This document shows, one piece after another, positions 1-10,890 of a stretch of 64,000 nt of DNA. Origin of the DNA: Locusta migratoria (taxonomy: Eukaryota > Arthropoda > Insecta > Orthoptera > Acrididae); assembly GCA_026315105.1 (NCBI GenBank), contig CM048747.1, forward strand, positions 279,446,154-279,510,153, read 5' to 3'. The position numbers were made by a program, and so were the translations under genes. The notes under the pieces are model-generated. The model was given only the letters and a program-made list of their open reading frames with translations, was not told the DNA's origin and did not search any database. Each line of letters opens with the position of its first letter. The first letter of the stretch is position 1.

Positions 1-840
1 TGTCTGCGCTGACGTCTCGTGACGTAAGCGCCTGCCTACCCGTTGCTTGGCCGGTCACAGTACACCCGTGTGGCGTTTGTGAAGGCCGTTATTGGATACA
101 ATGTTTCGCCATGTTATATCTGAAACAGACTGACACAAGGTCTATACAATGTCGCCGTGTGTACTGTAGCTAAGGCCCGCAATAATAACGATTTTGTATG
201 CAGACAGCAAACCTAGTCATTTGCCACACCACGAATGACACGTTTCGAGGCAATGAATAAGTGCGACAAAAATTCACTTAAAAAAGTCATTGCCTAGGAG
301 AAAGGAACAAGTTTCTCGGGGCCTCATCAGGCTGGGGGCCCTGGGCCTGTGCCCCTTGTGCCCCTATGGTAGAGACGGTAGTGTGCATCCGTGACTGGCT
401 ATATTACAATGAACATATAATACCCTCTTGTTTACTGGCCTGACACGACCCTAAAGATATTACCACAACAAAACGTAACATTCCTTAATGAGTCACTCGA
501 TCCGGAAATTCTCAAATCTCTAGATCACTTCATCAGCTCCCGGCAGAGCAGAATTGATGCCAATGCCATTATTTAACATGTATTGCGGCTTAAACAAGAA
601 AGAAAGACGAAAATTATAACGTTGAGCACTAGTATTTCTGGTTCCTTTCTTCTGTTGATACTCCTTTGCGTAGGTTTTCTTTTCTGTAAGAAGAATGAGA
701 GTAACAACGGCCCTGTCCATCAGATCCCGGTAGACTGGTTACAAATGTCGACATAATACATATGTATATGAAATAAATTATTTAGTCTCGCAAGAATGTA
801 TTTAATGATTTTGGTATTTTTTTCTCTTCAATATTTTTGG
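1..840. other. Unassigned DNA
   Basis: I recognise no gene or repeat here. Open frames are short and lack domain-like patterns. The stretch is presumably intergenic or intronic. Confidence 0.4.
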
Positions 841-1084
841 CTGTAATAATATCTCTGTAGTGCTTACGAGGCGAGTGGTGTCTGTTTAAAATTCGGGACG
901 AATTTTCCCCGGGGGTGGAGGAATGTAGCGGATAGGGAGAATATAGACGTAATATGAAAAGTTAACGAGTGGTGAGTGAACTTTAACGCAGAAGTTGAAC
1001 ATGGAAGCGCTGCTGTGTTGAAATCAGGCGTGTGACTTAAAGTAGAGCAGGACAAGAACGTTAATTATACAATGTAAACTTTCA

Positions 1085-2305
1085 CGGCCGGCGTTGTCTT
1101 CAGGTAAAATTTCCGGGCTGATGGGCCGTGGTCCAGATGTAAAACTTCCTCCCGACGTTTCGTCTCCAGCTGCGGGAGACATCTTCAAGGGTCTTCCGGC
1201 TACTGTCACTGTGGACCGAGGGGCTCTCGTCTTTATAGAGGGCATACAGGGCACCACCATACGTCACGTGATGCTGACTTTGTAACTATCTCTGGATGAC
1301 GTCGTCATTCTCGATTAAAAATAATCGATTGTCGTTTTGTTGGTGCAGTTTCGACATCCATATTTTATCTAACTTCAGACCTTCATCTTTCCTATTAAAA
1401 TTATTCTGGTGTTTGTGGATCTCTATTGCTTCTCTATACATACGTGCATGGTACTGAGATGTCCTAGCTAAAACGCTCGTCTCGTTACATTTTATTTCAT
1501 GATTTCCTTGTTGAAAAACATGTTCAGCCACTGCCGATTTCTCCGTGTGGCCCAGACGACAGTTCCTTTTATGTTCAGATATGCGAGTGTTGACGCTTCT
1601 TTTTGTTGTACCAATATATACTTTACCACAGCTGCAAGGAGTTTTATAAACCCCAGGTGTTGCTAGGGGGTGACGTGCGTCTTTTGATGATCTCAAATAT
1701 TCTTTGATCTTTTCCGTGGGCCTGTAGATGGTTTCGACGCCATGCTTGGCCAATACTTTCCCGATTCGATCGGTAATTCTGCTAATGTACGGCAGAAAAA
1801 CTTTTCCAGAATGTTGTCGTTGTTGCTCAGAACTTCTGGATTCTTCTCTTCTTTGATGGAGAGCTCGATCAATTTTCTAGGCACCATATCCATTTTTCTT
1901 GAAGGCCGACCGTAAGTGATTTAGTTCATCCTTCAAGTACACCGGCTCACAAATTTTGTTGGCTCCATCCAGCAAGGTTTTAATAATACCTCTTTTTTGC
2001 GTCGGATGATGGTTTGACTCCTTGTGGAGGTATCGATCAGTATGTGTGTTCTTTCTGTATACCAGAGTTCCGTCCTCTCGTTTTATTACCGATACGTCCA
2101 GGAAATTAAGTTGGCCATTGCTCTCTTTCTCCATCGTAAACTGTATTTTCTGATTAATGCTGTTGAGATGCACTAAGAAGACATCCAACTCCTCTTCACC
2201 ATGGCTTCACACTACAAAGGTGTCAACATATCGGTACCAATTAGTTGGCTTCTTTCTGGCATATCGGCATATTGGTACCAATTAGTTGGCTTCTTTCTGG
2301 CAAAA
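1085..2305 (-). mobile_element. Penelope-like retroelement remnant (RT C-terminus + GIY-YIG endonuclease)
   Basis: Two adjoining minus-strand reading frames form the end of a Penelope-like element. The upstream one (about 2,230-1,877) has the RT tail pattern with LNFLDV, VYRKNTHTDRYLH and NHHPTQKRG. The downstream one (about 1,753-1,286) carries a GIY-YIG endonuclease: GVYKTPCSCGKVYIGTTKRS, then RISEHKRNCR. In this family the RT and GIY-YIG domains together reverse-transcribe and nick the target. The copy is dead. The RT catalytic box reads YVDT with one Asp missing, a stop follows at about 2,207, and the frame is broken between RT and endonuclease. A 33-bp stretch around 2,226-2,300 is duplicated in tandem. 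The 5' half is missing. A hammerhead-like motif lies downstream on the same strand at 1,151-1,191, as expected for the terminal repeat region. Confidence 0.85.
1151..1191 (-). ncRNA. Hammerhead-ribozyme-like motif of the Penelope-like element
   Basis: Read on the minus strand: CCC, TTGAAGA, T, a perfect 6-bp hairpin (GTCTCC/GGAGAC with loop CGCAGCT), GAAA, CG, TC, GGG. The CCC/GGG ends could form stem I, and ACGT is self-complementary, as expected for a minimal or dimeric stem III. The core C3 is U here, so this copy may be inactive. It lies downstream of the GIY-YIG frame on the coding strand. Hammerhead motifs are known from Penelope-like terminal repeats; assignment here is from pattern only. 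Confidence 0.5.
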
Positions 2306-2379
2306 AAAGAACGTTAATTTTTTCAGAAAATAAAGTGGAGCGGTTCGGCGAAGCTTCAGGTGGCGCAAGTAGGTCGGCG

Positions 2380-3226
2380 AGGGTACCGTACTACGTAACA
2401 TCCTGACAGCTGTATTGCTTAAAGGTGGCTGGGACATACGTTATCGGAAGTAGGAGACCGGTCACGTGTAGCAAAGATCAGCTATGCCACATCTGTGAAA
2501 CACAGTCCGACGGGGTCAACCTCGTCGTATAAATGCAGGCGAAAAAAGACAAGTCAGTCAGTCAGCCACGGCAGAGAGAGAGGCAGCCACGGCTGGGCAG
2601 TCACCTGCCGCCCGGACTGTGCTTCTCGCCGACAACAATTGTTATTATTGTTATCGCAAAACTGAGTCTGTCGCAGGCTGGAAGCACTTCGACGCAGCGC
2701 GCCAGCAACCGATCATCACGATGAACACGGCATCCCCGACGGGAGATGCAGTCAGCGGAATAGCGGCGGCCCAGCCTGACGCAACGGGCAGCGGGGTCCC
2801 GGCCTCGACAGCAGCGCAACCGGGCTTCGAACCAACGCATGGCGCGGTAAGACTGCAGCCAGCTACTCACCCAGGGGCGCGGTGTGGACAAAGGGACGAG
2901 ACCACACCTGAAGCGCTCCTGGGAACCGTCTGGAGGGCGGAGTAGCAGCAGCGGGGGAAGGAGGACCTGGGTTCAACTCCCGGGCTGTGGCCTGCGTGGT
3001 ACGGCCGTCGCGGTGGCGGCAGCGGCAGCGGCGCGGGGCGCTACGGGGATGATACCTCGCAACACAGAGGCGTAGCGGCCGCACCAGCCGCGTCAGCTAC
3101 TACGAGGCTCGCGGCGTCAGCTGGAGACCACCTCAGCGCGTGCAGCGCGCACGCACACTCCACTGGCCTCCAGCCGTTTGTAAGCTTCAATGTCAATAAA
3201 CTGTTTTGTTACACTGGACCACTGTT
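2380..3226 (+). other. GC-rich TATA-Inr-poly(A) unit, possibly a solo LTR
   Basis: TATAAAT at 2,528-2,534 is followed 28 bp later by an arthropod-type initiator TCAGT at 2,554-2,558. A GC-rich stretch then runs to AATAAA at 3,195-3,200, ending in a C tract at 3,233-3,245. That spacing is what a transcribed LTR or a small transcription unit would show. A short frame from 2,720 (MNTASPTGDAV...) is low in complexity and matches nothing I know. No second LTR copy or flanking duplication is visible, so solo LTR is only a guess. Confidence 0.3.
2528..2558 (+). promoter_or_regulatory. TATA box plus initiator
   Basis: TATAAAT at 2,528 and TCAGT at 2,554 have RNA polymerase II core promoter spacing. 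It would drive the GC-rich unit that ends at the AATAAA at 3,195. Confidence 0.4.
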
Positions 3227-3282
3227 TCATTGCCCCCCCCCCCCCAATCTCCCGAGTTGAATACTGAGCTCACAGCCCACAT

Positions 3283-3992
3283 CTACATCTACATACATAC
3301 TCCGCAATTCACCGTAAGGTGCGTGGCGGAGGGTACACTGTACCACTACTAGGCATTTCCTTTCCTATTCCACTCCCAAATGGAACGAGAAAAAAAAAAA
3401 AAAGAATGTCGATATGCCTCCGTACGAGCCCTAATTTCTCTTATCTTGTCTTTGTGATCTTTACGCGAAATGTAAGTAGGCGGCAGCAAGATCGTACTAC
3501 ACTCAGCTTCAAATTCCGGCCCTCTAAATTTACTTAACAGAAATTCACGAAAAGAACGTCGTCTTTCTTCCAGCGATCCCCAATTGAGTTGCCGGAGCAT
3601 TTCCGTGACACTCGCGCATTGGTCGAACCTACCGGTAACAAATCTAGCTGCTCGCCTCTGAACCGCCTCTATGTCTTCCTTTAAACTGATCTGCTGCGGG
3701 TCCCAAACACTTGAGCAATACTCAAGACGTGGTCGTACAAGCGTTTTATATGTGGTCTCCTTTACAGGTGAAGTACATCTTCCCAAAATTCTCCCATTAA
3801 ACCGAAGTCGGCCTTACTCACAACTGTCCTTACATTTTCGTTCCATTTCATATCGCTATGCAATGTTACGCCTAGATATTTGAACGACGCGACAGAATGG
3901 AACAAACTAGTGTAGCTATCCTGACGTAGACGAAGTCTGTGTGTAGAACATTCGTCATTTGGTCTCAAAACCATCAAATAGTTCCCAGACAC
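3283..3992 (-). mobile_element. LINE family B, 3' part (RT C-terminal region)
   Basis: Minus-strand translation gives KYLGVTLHSDMKWNENVRTV, then TTYKTLVRPRLEYCSSVWDP, VQRRAARFVTGRF and SFFFFSRSIWEWNRKGNA, the region downstream of the RT in CR1/Jockey-like non-LTR elements. Frames are broken, as in a 5'-truncated dead copy. The 3' end at 3,283 reads into CATCTA repeats, the usual tail. The other end abuts Tc1 sequence at 3,993. A longer copy of the same family lies at 8,600-10,256 on the + strand. Confidence 0.85.
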
Positions 3993-4165
3993 GTTACAGC
4001 TCGCAGATGAGTCAAGATTTTGTGTTCAGCCACACAATAGTCATTCCCTCATCTGGAGAGAACGTGGAACAATCCTGCTTACGTACTGGAAACATCACTA
4101 TGTCATGATGGTGGACGAATGGTGTGGGCAGAGTCAGTATCGGCGGGTGTACGGACCTCTATGTT
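3993..4165 (+). mobile_element. Tc1-like transposase fragment, middle part
   Basis: The + strand reads like the Tc1 catalytic region: ADESRFCVQPHNSHSLIWRE, then WWTNGVGRVSIGGCTDLYVV, with stops. The DDE core is incomplete. It appears to continue after an inserted block at about 5,010, so the transposon was split by later insertions. Confidence 0.65.
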
Positions 4166-4250
4166 GTTTACAATGGCGCTTTCATATAGGGATGCGATCC
4201 TTCGACCTTTTGTTGTGCCCTGCGCTGGGGTTCCTGCTGATGGGCCATTG

Positions 4251-4280
4251 CCAATAGCTTAACAAACATTTGAACATTTT
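4251..4280 (+). repeat. SINE 3' tail fragment
   Basis: The sequence matches the shared 3' tail of the main SINE family (CTTAACAAACATTTGAACATT). No head is present. Confidence 0.6.
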
Positions 4281-4281
4281 G

Positions 4282-4980
4282 AAGCTTATCCGTCTCAAGT
4301 AAATTTACTGTTTTCGAGCTGAGAATATGCACCAAAATTCTACAGGGAACTGATGTCAACGATATTCGCCTGTAATTATGTGGGTCAGTTCTTTTACTAT
4401 TCTTATAAACAGGAGTCCTCTGAGCTGGTATTCCATCCAGGCAAGGAGACTTTTTTGCATTCGTTTCTCTACACTGGAAATACCTATTACTATGTCCTCC
4501 ATTTGGGAGTTAGTCCCTCGATCAAATGATGGTACGTTTGTACGGTCCTCCTGCGTCAATATTTTGTATGGTCTTCTGCGTCAATATTTAGAACTTCAGC
4601 TTTCTGTTTGCTTCCTTCTATTACTAACTCTTTTTTATTTATTTATTCTATTTTTTTATTTACATCTTTTACAAAACTAGTACTGCCTGTGGTCGAAATT
4701 CGGAAAATTGTATTAATAAGTAATGAAGTAATGTACGTAAAAAGGTAAGGGAGTCAACAATCTGAAGATTGGTTTGAACAATACAGTGCTGTATTAGGTA
4801 TGGCCCTGTTTGGAGATGGTATGCCGTTGACTTCCTCCGACCTACGTACTGACTTACCCAGCCAGTTTTAGGGGAACCTACAGTTTAACGGGGATTCCGA
4901 ATCTGGATGGCTGGATGGCCAGAGGTTAATTCGAACTACCGTCCTCTGAACGCGTGTCCAGTTTGTTACTTCACACCTAA
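4282..4980 (-). mobile_element. LINE family B 5' RT segment joined to an upstream repeat
   Basis: Minus-strand pieces read LLAWMEYQLRGLLF, then TSVPCRILVHILSSKTVNLLETDKL, matching the RT start of the LINE at 8,600-8,940. From about 4,560 to 4,980 it runs into a T-rich stretch and a repeat also found, inverted, at 8,130-8,600. So a unit of about 700 bp is shared in inverted orientation. Stops show it is dead. Confidence 0.65.
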
Positions 4981-5009
4981 TATTCAATTCTGTATTGTAC
5001 CAGGTAATC

Positions 5010-5724
5010 CGAAAGGACGTGCAAAACAGCTGCACTGGTGGACAACATGCTTGAAGCTGAGGGACTTGAACGAATGGAGTGGCAGCTTGTTCACCGGGCT
5101 TAAACCCGATTGAGCAAGTCTAGGATGCACTTGGAAGACGCATTGCAGCTACAGCAGCACCTCCCACAACAGTTTCAGAGCTGGATATTGCACTCATGGA
5201 AAATTGGCCAAATATGCCTCAAAAGCTGATTGATAACCTCACAATGTCCACGACATGGGCACCATATTAGAGGGTAACGAGAATGCTTTTTCACTCTTGT
5301 GGTGGCCCCATGGTGCCTCGCTCTAAGTAAACGCCATGTAAACGTCAGGTAAAGAGTTGATACAGTTAAATATCGTATTCTATCAAAAGCAAATTATAGT
5401 TGTAACCAAGATCTGAATATTGTGTATGATGTCTCACCTGATCCCCTAATTGTTTTGACCGAGCGAGGTGGCGTAGTGGTAACACACTGGACTTGCATTC
5501 AGGAGGATGGTGGTTCAAATCCACCTCCGGCCATCCAGATTTAGGTTTTCCGTGATTTCCCTAACCACTGCAGGTAAATGCTGGGATGGTACCCTTCAAA
5601 GAGCACGGCCGATTTCCTTCCCCATCCTTAATCAAACAATCCGAGTGTATGCTCCGCCTCTAATGACCAAGCTGTCGACGGGGCGTTAAACACTAATCTT
5701 CCTTCCTAATTGTTTTGAGCAGTG
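5010..5724 (+). mobile_element. Tc1-like transposon 3' part with terminal repeat, interrupted by a SINE
   Basis: Translation gives VDNMLEAEGLERMEWQLVHR, then RMHLEDALQLQQHLPQQFQS, the C-terminal region of a Tc1 transposase, with frameshifts and stops. The end carries CCCCTAATTGTTTTGA, the complement of the start of the second Tc1 copy at 55,670. The terminal repeat itself was split by a SINE at 5,459-5,704; the rest of the terminus is at 5,705-5,724. Confidence 0.75.
5459..5704 (+). repeat. tRNA-derived SINE, GAGCGAGGTGGCG family, with 14-bp duplication
   Basis: A box near TGGCGTAGTGGTAAC and B box GGTTCAAATCC are followed by the GGCCATCCAGATTTAGGTTT body. CCTAATTGTTTTGA is perfectly duplicated at 5,445-5,458 and 5,705-5,718, so the SINE inserted into the Tc1 end. 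Confidence 0.9.
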
Positions 5725-6370
5725 TTAATTAAGATTGAAGTAATGATATTTGGATGAGACAAACTGATCAACCGAAATATTACTTTGAATGGAGAACCGC
5801 TGAAAGTGGTAAACAGTTTCACTTATTTACGGATCGAAATATCTACCGATGGAAGGATAAACAATGAAATAAACAGGAAGTTACAGAAGGGAGGCAATTT
5901 TTATCAAACAATAAAACATCTGATTTGTAGTAAGTAAGTTCCAGAAAAACCAAAGGTCCTTCTGTACAAGAGTTATTACTTTTCTGTTGTCACCTACGGA
6001 GGAGAAACACGGACAATAACAGAAAGGGACTGGAGCAGACTTCAAGCAGCGGAAATGAAATTTCTCAAAGCAGTGAAAGCAAAATCAAGAATGGACAGAT
6101 TAATGAATGTGGATATAAGGAAGGAACTTAAATAGGAATGTATAAGAGAGGAAACTGAGAAAAGAGAGAGAGAGAGCAGAAACAACCCAAAATTATGGAT
6201 GAACTAAAGACTGATGGAAAAAGACTAGAGGGCCCCAAGGACACGGTGGAAAACTGGAGTAAAGATATGTGTGGAAAGAAGAGACGTGAGCTGGCAACTG
6301 GTGGAGGAAGAAAAGAGGTGGGAGGACGGAACGAGTTGGAGAGAACTCGTTAGCACCCAATCCGGCAGTG
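5725..6370 (+). mobile_element. LINE fragment (RTE-like, RT C-terminal region)
   Basis: Translation across stops reads GEPLKVVNSFTYLRIEISTD, then KVLLYKSYYFSVVTYGGETR, RDWSRLQAAEMKFLKAVKAK and RPRTRWKTGVK. This is the region after the RT in RTE-like non-LTR elements, with the usual LYKS...TYG.ET and LQAAEMKFL patterns. Only the 3' part is present and it is broken. Confidence 0.75.
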
Positions 6371-6389
6371 TTTGGAACGGTATATGAGT

Positions 6390-6655
6390 AGTGTGGCTCG
6401 GTAGCACAGTAGTACAGTGCCAGACTATGTATCCGAAGGTCACGGTTTTTATCCCCTCTATGACCTACGATATTTATCTGTGACTTTTCACTTATTTTAC
6501 CTCTCGCAATGTTGCTGATGTGAAAAAATGTAAAGTTGGGAATTTTTATCTGACGGGAGGCGTGCTTGAATAATCGGTGCAGGTGTGGTGATCGCGCAAC
6601 TATCAAGAAAGCAGGAGACCCAGGTTGGAATCCCAGCTGGGTATAGATTTTCAAC
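6390..6655 (+). repeat. tRNA-like repeat, possibly a dimeric SINE
   Basis: Two tRNA-like parts are visible: GGCTCGGTAGCACAGTAGTAC with a B-box-like GGTCACGGTTTTTATCCC, then GGAGACCCAGGTTGGAATCC. No flanking duplication was found. Confidence 0.4.
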
Positions 6656-6719
6656 TTCACCCATTTGCAGTTAATGTCATACATTCTGTGAATACGACTA
6701 ATTATAGTTGTGTGTCATG

Positions 6720-7245
6720 TTGTTCGTGACGTAAACACACTTAAACTGGAAAGAACACGTAGATAATGTCGTAGGAAAGGCCAACCAGAGACTGAGTTTT
6801 ATTAGCAGAACACTTAAAAGATGCAACAGAACTACTAAAGAAACTGCAAACACCAAGCTTGTCCCTCCTTATTTGGAGTATTGCTGCCCAGTGTGGGACC
6901 CCTATCAAGTAGGTTTGACGGAAGCCATCGAAAAAGACCAAAGAAAGGCCGCCCGTTTCGTATTGTCACGATATAGGGCAGACAGCGTCACGGAAATGAT
7001 ACAGGATCTGGGATGGGTATCATTACAACAACGGCGATATATTATTGACTACCACCTACATATGTAGACATGATCATCTGAGTAAAATAGCCGAAATCAG
7101 AGGTCGAACGGGAGATTCATATGTTCTTTCTTCCCCCGCTCTATTCAAGAATGGAATGGTAGATGAATAATATAAAGGTGGTTCGATGAACCCTCTGCCA
7201 GGCACTTAAATGTGATTTTCAGAGTATCCCATGTAGATGTATATT
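6720..7245 (+). mobile_element. LINE family A, 3' part
   Basis: The + strand gives MEYCCPVWDPYQVGLTEAIE, then KAARFVLSRYRADSVTEMIQ, the conserved post-RT region of this CR1/Jockey-like family. The 3' UTR ends in the family signature CAGAGTATCCCATGTAGATG. The copy is 5'-truncated and frame-broken. Confidence 0.85.
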
Positions 7246-7249
7246 GTTT

Positions 7250-8110
7250 TGACGTTATTTTGTTCATTGTTAATGGTGTCAGATCAATAATGCTAGCATA
7301 TCTTCACCACAGCACCAAAGAAAATACAATGCAATGTTAAAATAAACTAAAATAAACGTTAAGTACTCCTTACCAACACCCACATACAGACAGCAACATA
7401 GCACGACCTCCAAGACTGACAGCTTTTAATTCGATGTTGCCCAGGAACAACATTGCGAAGGAAACGAATAACGTGGTACATAGTTAAGTACCCTCTGCCA
7501 TGTACTTTGCTGTGGTTCTAAGTGTATACAGGGTGTTTCCGAAAGAGCTACCAAAAATTAGACATCACACTGAGAATGCTTCGTTGAACAAAATGAGGTA
7601 GGGAACATGCTTAAGGAGATAAAGAAGTGAACTTGTTTAGCATTATTGTTTTCCAGCTTATTTAAAACTAAAATGCGTACAAATTTACACTTACTGTTCT
7701 TTTCTGTACTTGTAAATTTGGAGGTCCTATTCCATGGCCTGCGAGATCATCTAACCTGAATTCCCTTGATTGTTTCTTATTGCGGCATCAAAGTCACTTG
7801 TGTATGATGCCCCAGTGGATACGTAAGTGGAATTACTTACCACAGTTGTATCTGCTTATGATGTGATTCGAAACATACCAGAGATATTCGTGCTTTACTA
7901 TGTCATGTTTGTATTGAGATTGATGGCCGTCAGTTTCAGCGAATTTTCTAAGATACATCGCGAATGGTACGTTCATTGTATCACTGGAGGCATTTACAGT
8001 TAAAACTAATGTAAGTAACAAAGAACACAGTAATTCGGTTATATTCTTACAGTCTCCTTAAGCTGACCTCTCTCAGGCTTCCTCAAATCGTTCAGTGGAG
8101 CATCTTCTAT
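7250..8110. other. AT-rich unassigned DNA
   Basis: I see no domain-like frame or repeat hallmark. It is probably old intergenic sequence or decayed repeat. Confidence 0.4.
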
Positions 8111-8129
8111 GCCCTTCTAAATTTTTGCA

Positions 8130-8600
8130 CGCTCTTAGGGATTTTCTGGTAGAATACAGAAGCTGTGCAGTAACAAACTGGACACGCATTCAGAGGACGC
8201 TGATTCGAATTAACCTCTGGCCATTCAGATTGAATCCCCGTTAAACTGTAGGCTCCCCTAAAACTGTAAGTCAGTTCGTAGGTCGGAGGAAGGCAACGGC
8301 ATACCACCTTCAAACAGGAGCATGCCTAGTAAAGCACTGTGGTGTTCAAACCAATCTCCGGATTGTTGACTGCGTTACATTTTTACATACATTACTTATT
8401 AACACAATTATTCGAATTTTGAACACAGGCAGTACTAGTTTAGTAAAAAAAAAATAATAATAAAAAAAATAAAAAACCCGAAAGAGAAAAGAAAGAAAAA
8501 GGAGTAATAGAAGGAAGCAAAAGGAAAGCTGAAGTTCTAAATATTGACGCAGGAAGACCGTACAAAATATTGACGCTGGAGGACCATACAAACGTACCAT
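8130..8600 (+). repeat. Repeat unit shared inverted with 4,560-4,980
   Basis: A SINE-like body (GTTAAACTGTAGGCTCCCC) is followed by an A-rich linker at 8,445-8,530. The same arrangement appears in reverse at 4,560-4,980, in both cases next to LINE family B RT sequence. A diverged relative of the body lies at 26,225-26,345. Confidence 0.55.
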
Positions 8601-10256
8601 CATTTGATCAACGCACTAACTCCCAATAGTAACTCCCATAGTAAAAGATATTTCCGGTGTAGAGAAACAGCTGAGAGAAAAGAATACAAAAAAGTCTCCT
8701 GGTCTGGATGGAATACCAGTTCACATTTACAAAGAGTATTCTGCGGCATTGGCCCCTTATACTTAGCTTGCATTTCTCGCGAATCTTTAATTCAGCGGAA
8801 AGTTCCTAGTGAATAGAAAAAAGCGCAAGGTAAAAGAACTGACCTACATAATTACAGGCAAATATTGTTGACATCAGTTTCCTGTAGAATTTTGAAGGAT
8901 ATTCTCAGCTCGAAAATAGTAAATTTCCTTGAGACGGATAAGCTTCTTCCCATGAATCAGGACGGCCTTAGGTTACATCGTTCGTGTGAAACTGCGCTTT
9001 TATCACATGACATCTTGCGAGCCATGGATGAAGGACAACAGGCAGACTGTGTTTTTCTCGATTTCAAAAAGGCATTAGTAGACGCTGTGCTACACTGCAA
9101 ACTGCTAACGAAGATATGAGCATATGGAATAGATTCAGAGATTTGGCTGGAAGACTTCCTAAGTAATAAAACGCAGTACGACCAGTGTTCATCAGAGACG
9201 AGTGTATCGTCAGGCGTGCCCCAGGGGAGTGTGATAGGAAATGCTCAAATGTTTGTATAGTCTATGGGACTTAACTACGGGGTCATCAGTCCCTAAACTT
9301 ACAAACTACTTACGAACTAGGACGGCACAAATATCCATGCCCGAGGGGGGATTCGAACCCCCGACCGTAGTGGCCGTGCAGACCGTGACTGGAACGCCTT
9401 AGTCTTCTCGGCCACCGCGGCCGGCATGTGATAGGACCGCTATTATTTTCTATCTATATAAATGATCTGATGGACAGAGTACCTCGTAATTTGCGGCTGT
9501 TTGCTGATGATACTGTGGTGTATGGGAGGATGTAGTCATTAATTGACAAATTTTCTAGTTGGTGTGAAGAATGGCAGCTAGCTTTAAATGTAGAAAAATG
9601 TAAGGCGATGCACATGAATAAGAAAAACAATTCCATAATGTTCGAATATAGCATTAGTAGTGAGCTTCTTGAAGCTGTCGCGTCTTTCAAATATCTAGGC
9701 GTAACATTGCAGAGCGATATGAAATGGAACGAACATGTAAGGACAGTTGTGAGTAAGGCGGACAGCCGACTTCGGTTTATTGGGAGAATTTTCGGAAGAT
9801 GGACTTCTCTGTATAGGAGACCGCGTATAAAACGCTTGTACGACCACGTCAAGTGTTTGGGACCCGCAGCAGATCAGTTTAAAGGAAGACATAGAAGCAG
9901 TTCAGAGGCGAGCAACTAGGTTTGTTACTGGTAGGTTCGACCAATGCGCGAGTGTCACGGAAATGCTCCGGCAACTCAATTGGGGATCGCTGGAGGAAAG
10001 ACGACGTTCTTATCGTGAATTTCTGTTGAGGAAATTTAGAGGGCCGGAATTTGATGCTAAGTGTAGTACGATCTTGCTGCCGCCTACTTATATCTCGCGT
10101 AAAGATCACAAAGACAAGATAAATTAGGGCTCGTACAGAGGCATATGGACATTCTTTTTTCCCCTCGTTCTATTTGGGAGTGGAATAGGAAAGGAAATGC
10201 CTACTAGTGGTACAGTGTACCCTCCGCCACGCACCTTATAGTGAATTGCGGAGTAT
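8600..10256 (+). mobile_element. LINE family B, RT domain to 3' end, interrupted by a SINE
   Basis: RT domain pieces run in order: ILSSKIVNFLETDKLLPMNQ, LRLHRSCETALLSHDILRAM, VFLDFKKALVDAVLH, SSGVPQGSV, then after the SINE GPLLFSIYINDLMDRVP and LRLFADDTVVYG with an intact FADD catalytic box. KYLGVTLQSDMKWNEHVRTV and the post-RT region follow, ending with the family 3' end near 10,250. Several stops and a shift at about 9,870 make it a pseudogene. The endonuclease domain is missing, as usual for 5'-truncated insertions. Confidence 0.9.
9240..9426 (-). repeat. SINE (main family) inserted in LINE B, 10-bp duplication
   Basis: A tRNA-Leu/Ser-like head (GGCCGCGGTGGCCGAGAAGA, B box GGGTTCGAATCCCC) and the family tail lie on the minus strand. 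TGTGATAGGA is duplicated at 9,230-9,239 and 9,427-9,436. The insertion falls inside the RT reading frame, just after GVPQGS. Confidence 0.95.
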
Positions 10257-10695
10257 ATATGAGGAGCATCGTTTCAAATCGTATTTATGTCCACCAATGG
10301 ACAAAATTAAGTTTGATATATTTTCAAATAGTTTCCATAGCGATCTTTTATGTTGTGAAGTCATAATGTAACAAACAGGTTTCGCCAACAGTGTAAATAA
10401 TGTCTGATAACCAGCTGTTGTTTCAAATCGTATTCGGTACTCTGTAGTGTGTGTTTCAAATCATATTATGTCCAATATTAATTTTACGTGAGGCAGTTCT
10501 AATAAAAGGAAAAACAGTGTGCCGTGTTGCTGAACGACCAGTAATTGCACCATACAGTAGAGGGAGTGAGTCGAAGAAGACTGATGTGAATAATGTGCTA
10601 CGCGTCTGGAGTAGCTAACATTTTCTATGGGAAGTGGGTGTGAGGAACAACTTTGTACATCAGCTTGCGGCTGCCTGCATGAAGGAGCAGCCGTG
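10257..10695. other. Unassigned DNA after LINE B
   Basis: The phrase GTTTCAAATCGTATT recurs three times at 10,266, 10,421 and 10,448, a local degenerate repeat. Nothing else is recognised. Confidence 0.35.
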
Positions 10696-10699
10696 CGGA

Positions 10700-10890
10700 A
10701 CCGCCGTGTGTTCTAAGGCGTAATGATACGTACTAGGTGGTCGTTCCCGTTGGAGGTTCGAGTTCTCTCTTGGGCATTTGTGTGTGTATGTGGGGTTTCC
10801 TTAAAGTAACTTAGTTTAAGCAGTTTGTTAGTCTATGGACTGATGATCATAGCAGTTTGGTTCAATAGATTTATGAGCATCTGAACATTT
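10700..10890 (+). repeat. SINE, diverged variant B
   Basis: The head (CCGTGTGTTCTAAGGCG, B box GGAGGTTCGAGTTCTCTC) and tail (AGTTTGTTAGTCTATGGACTG) match the variant B SINEs, with many substitutions. Confidence 0.75.
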
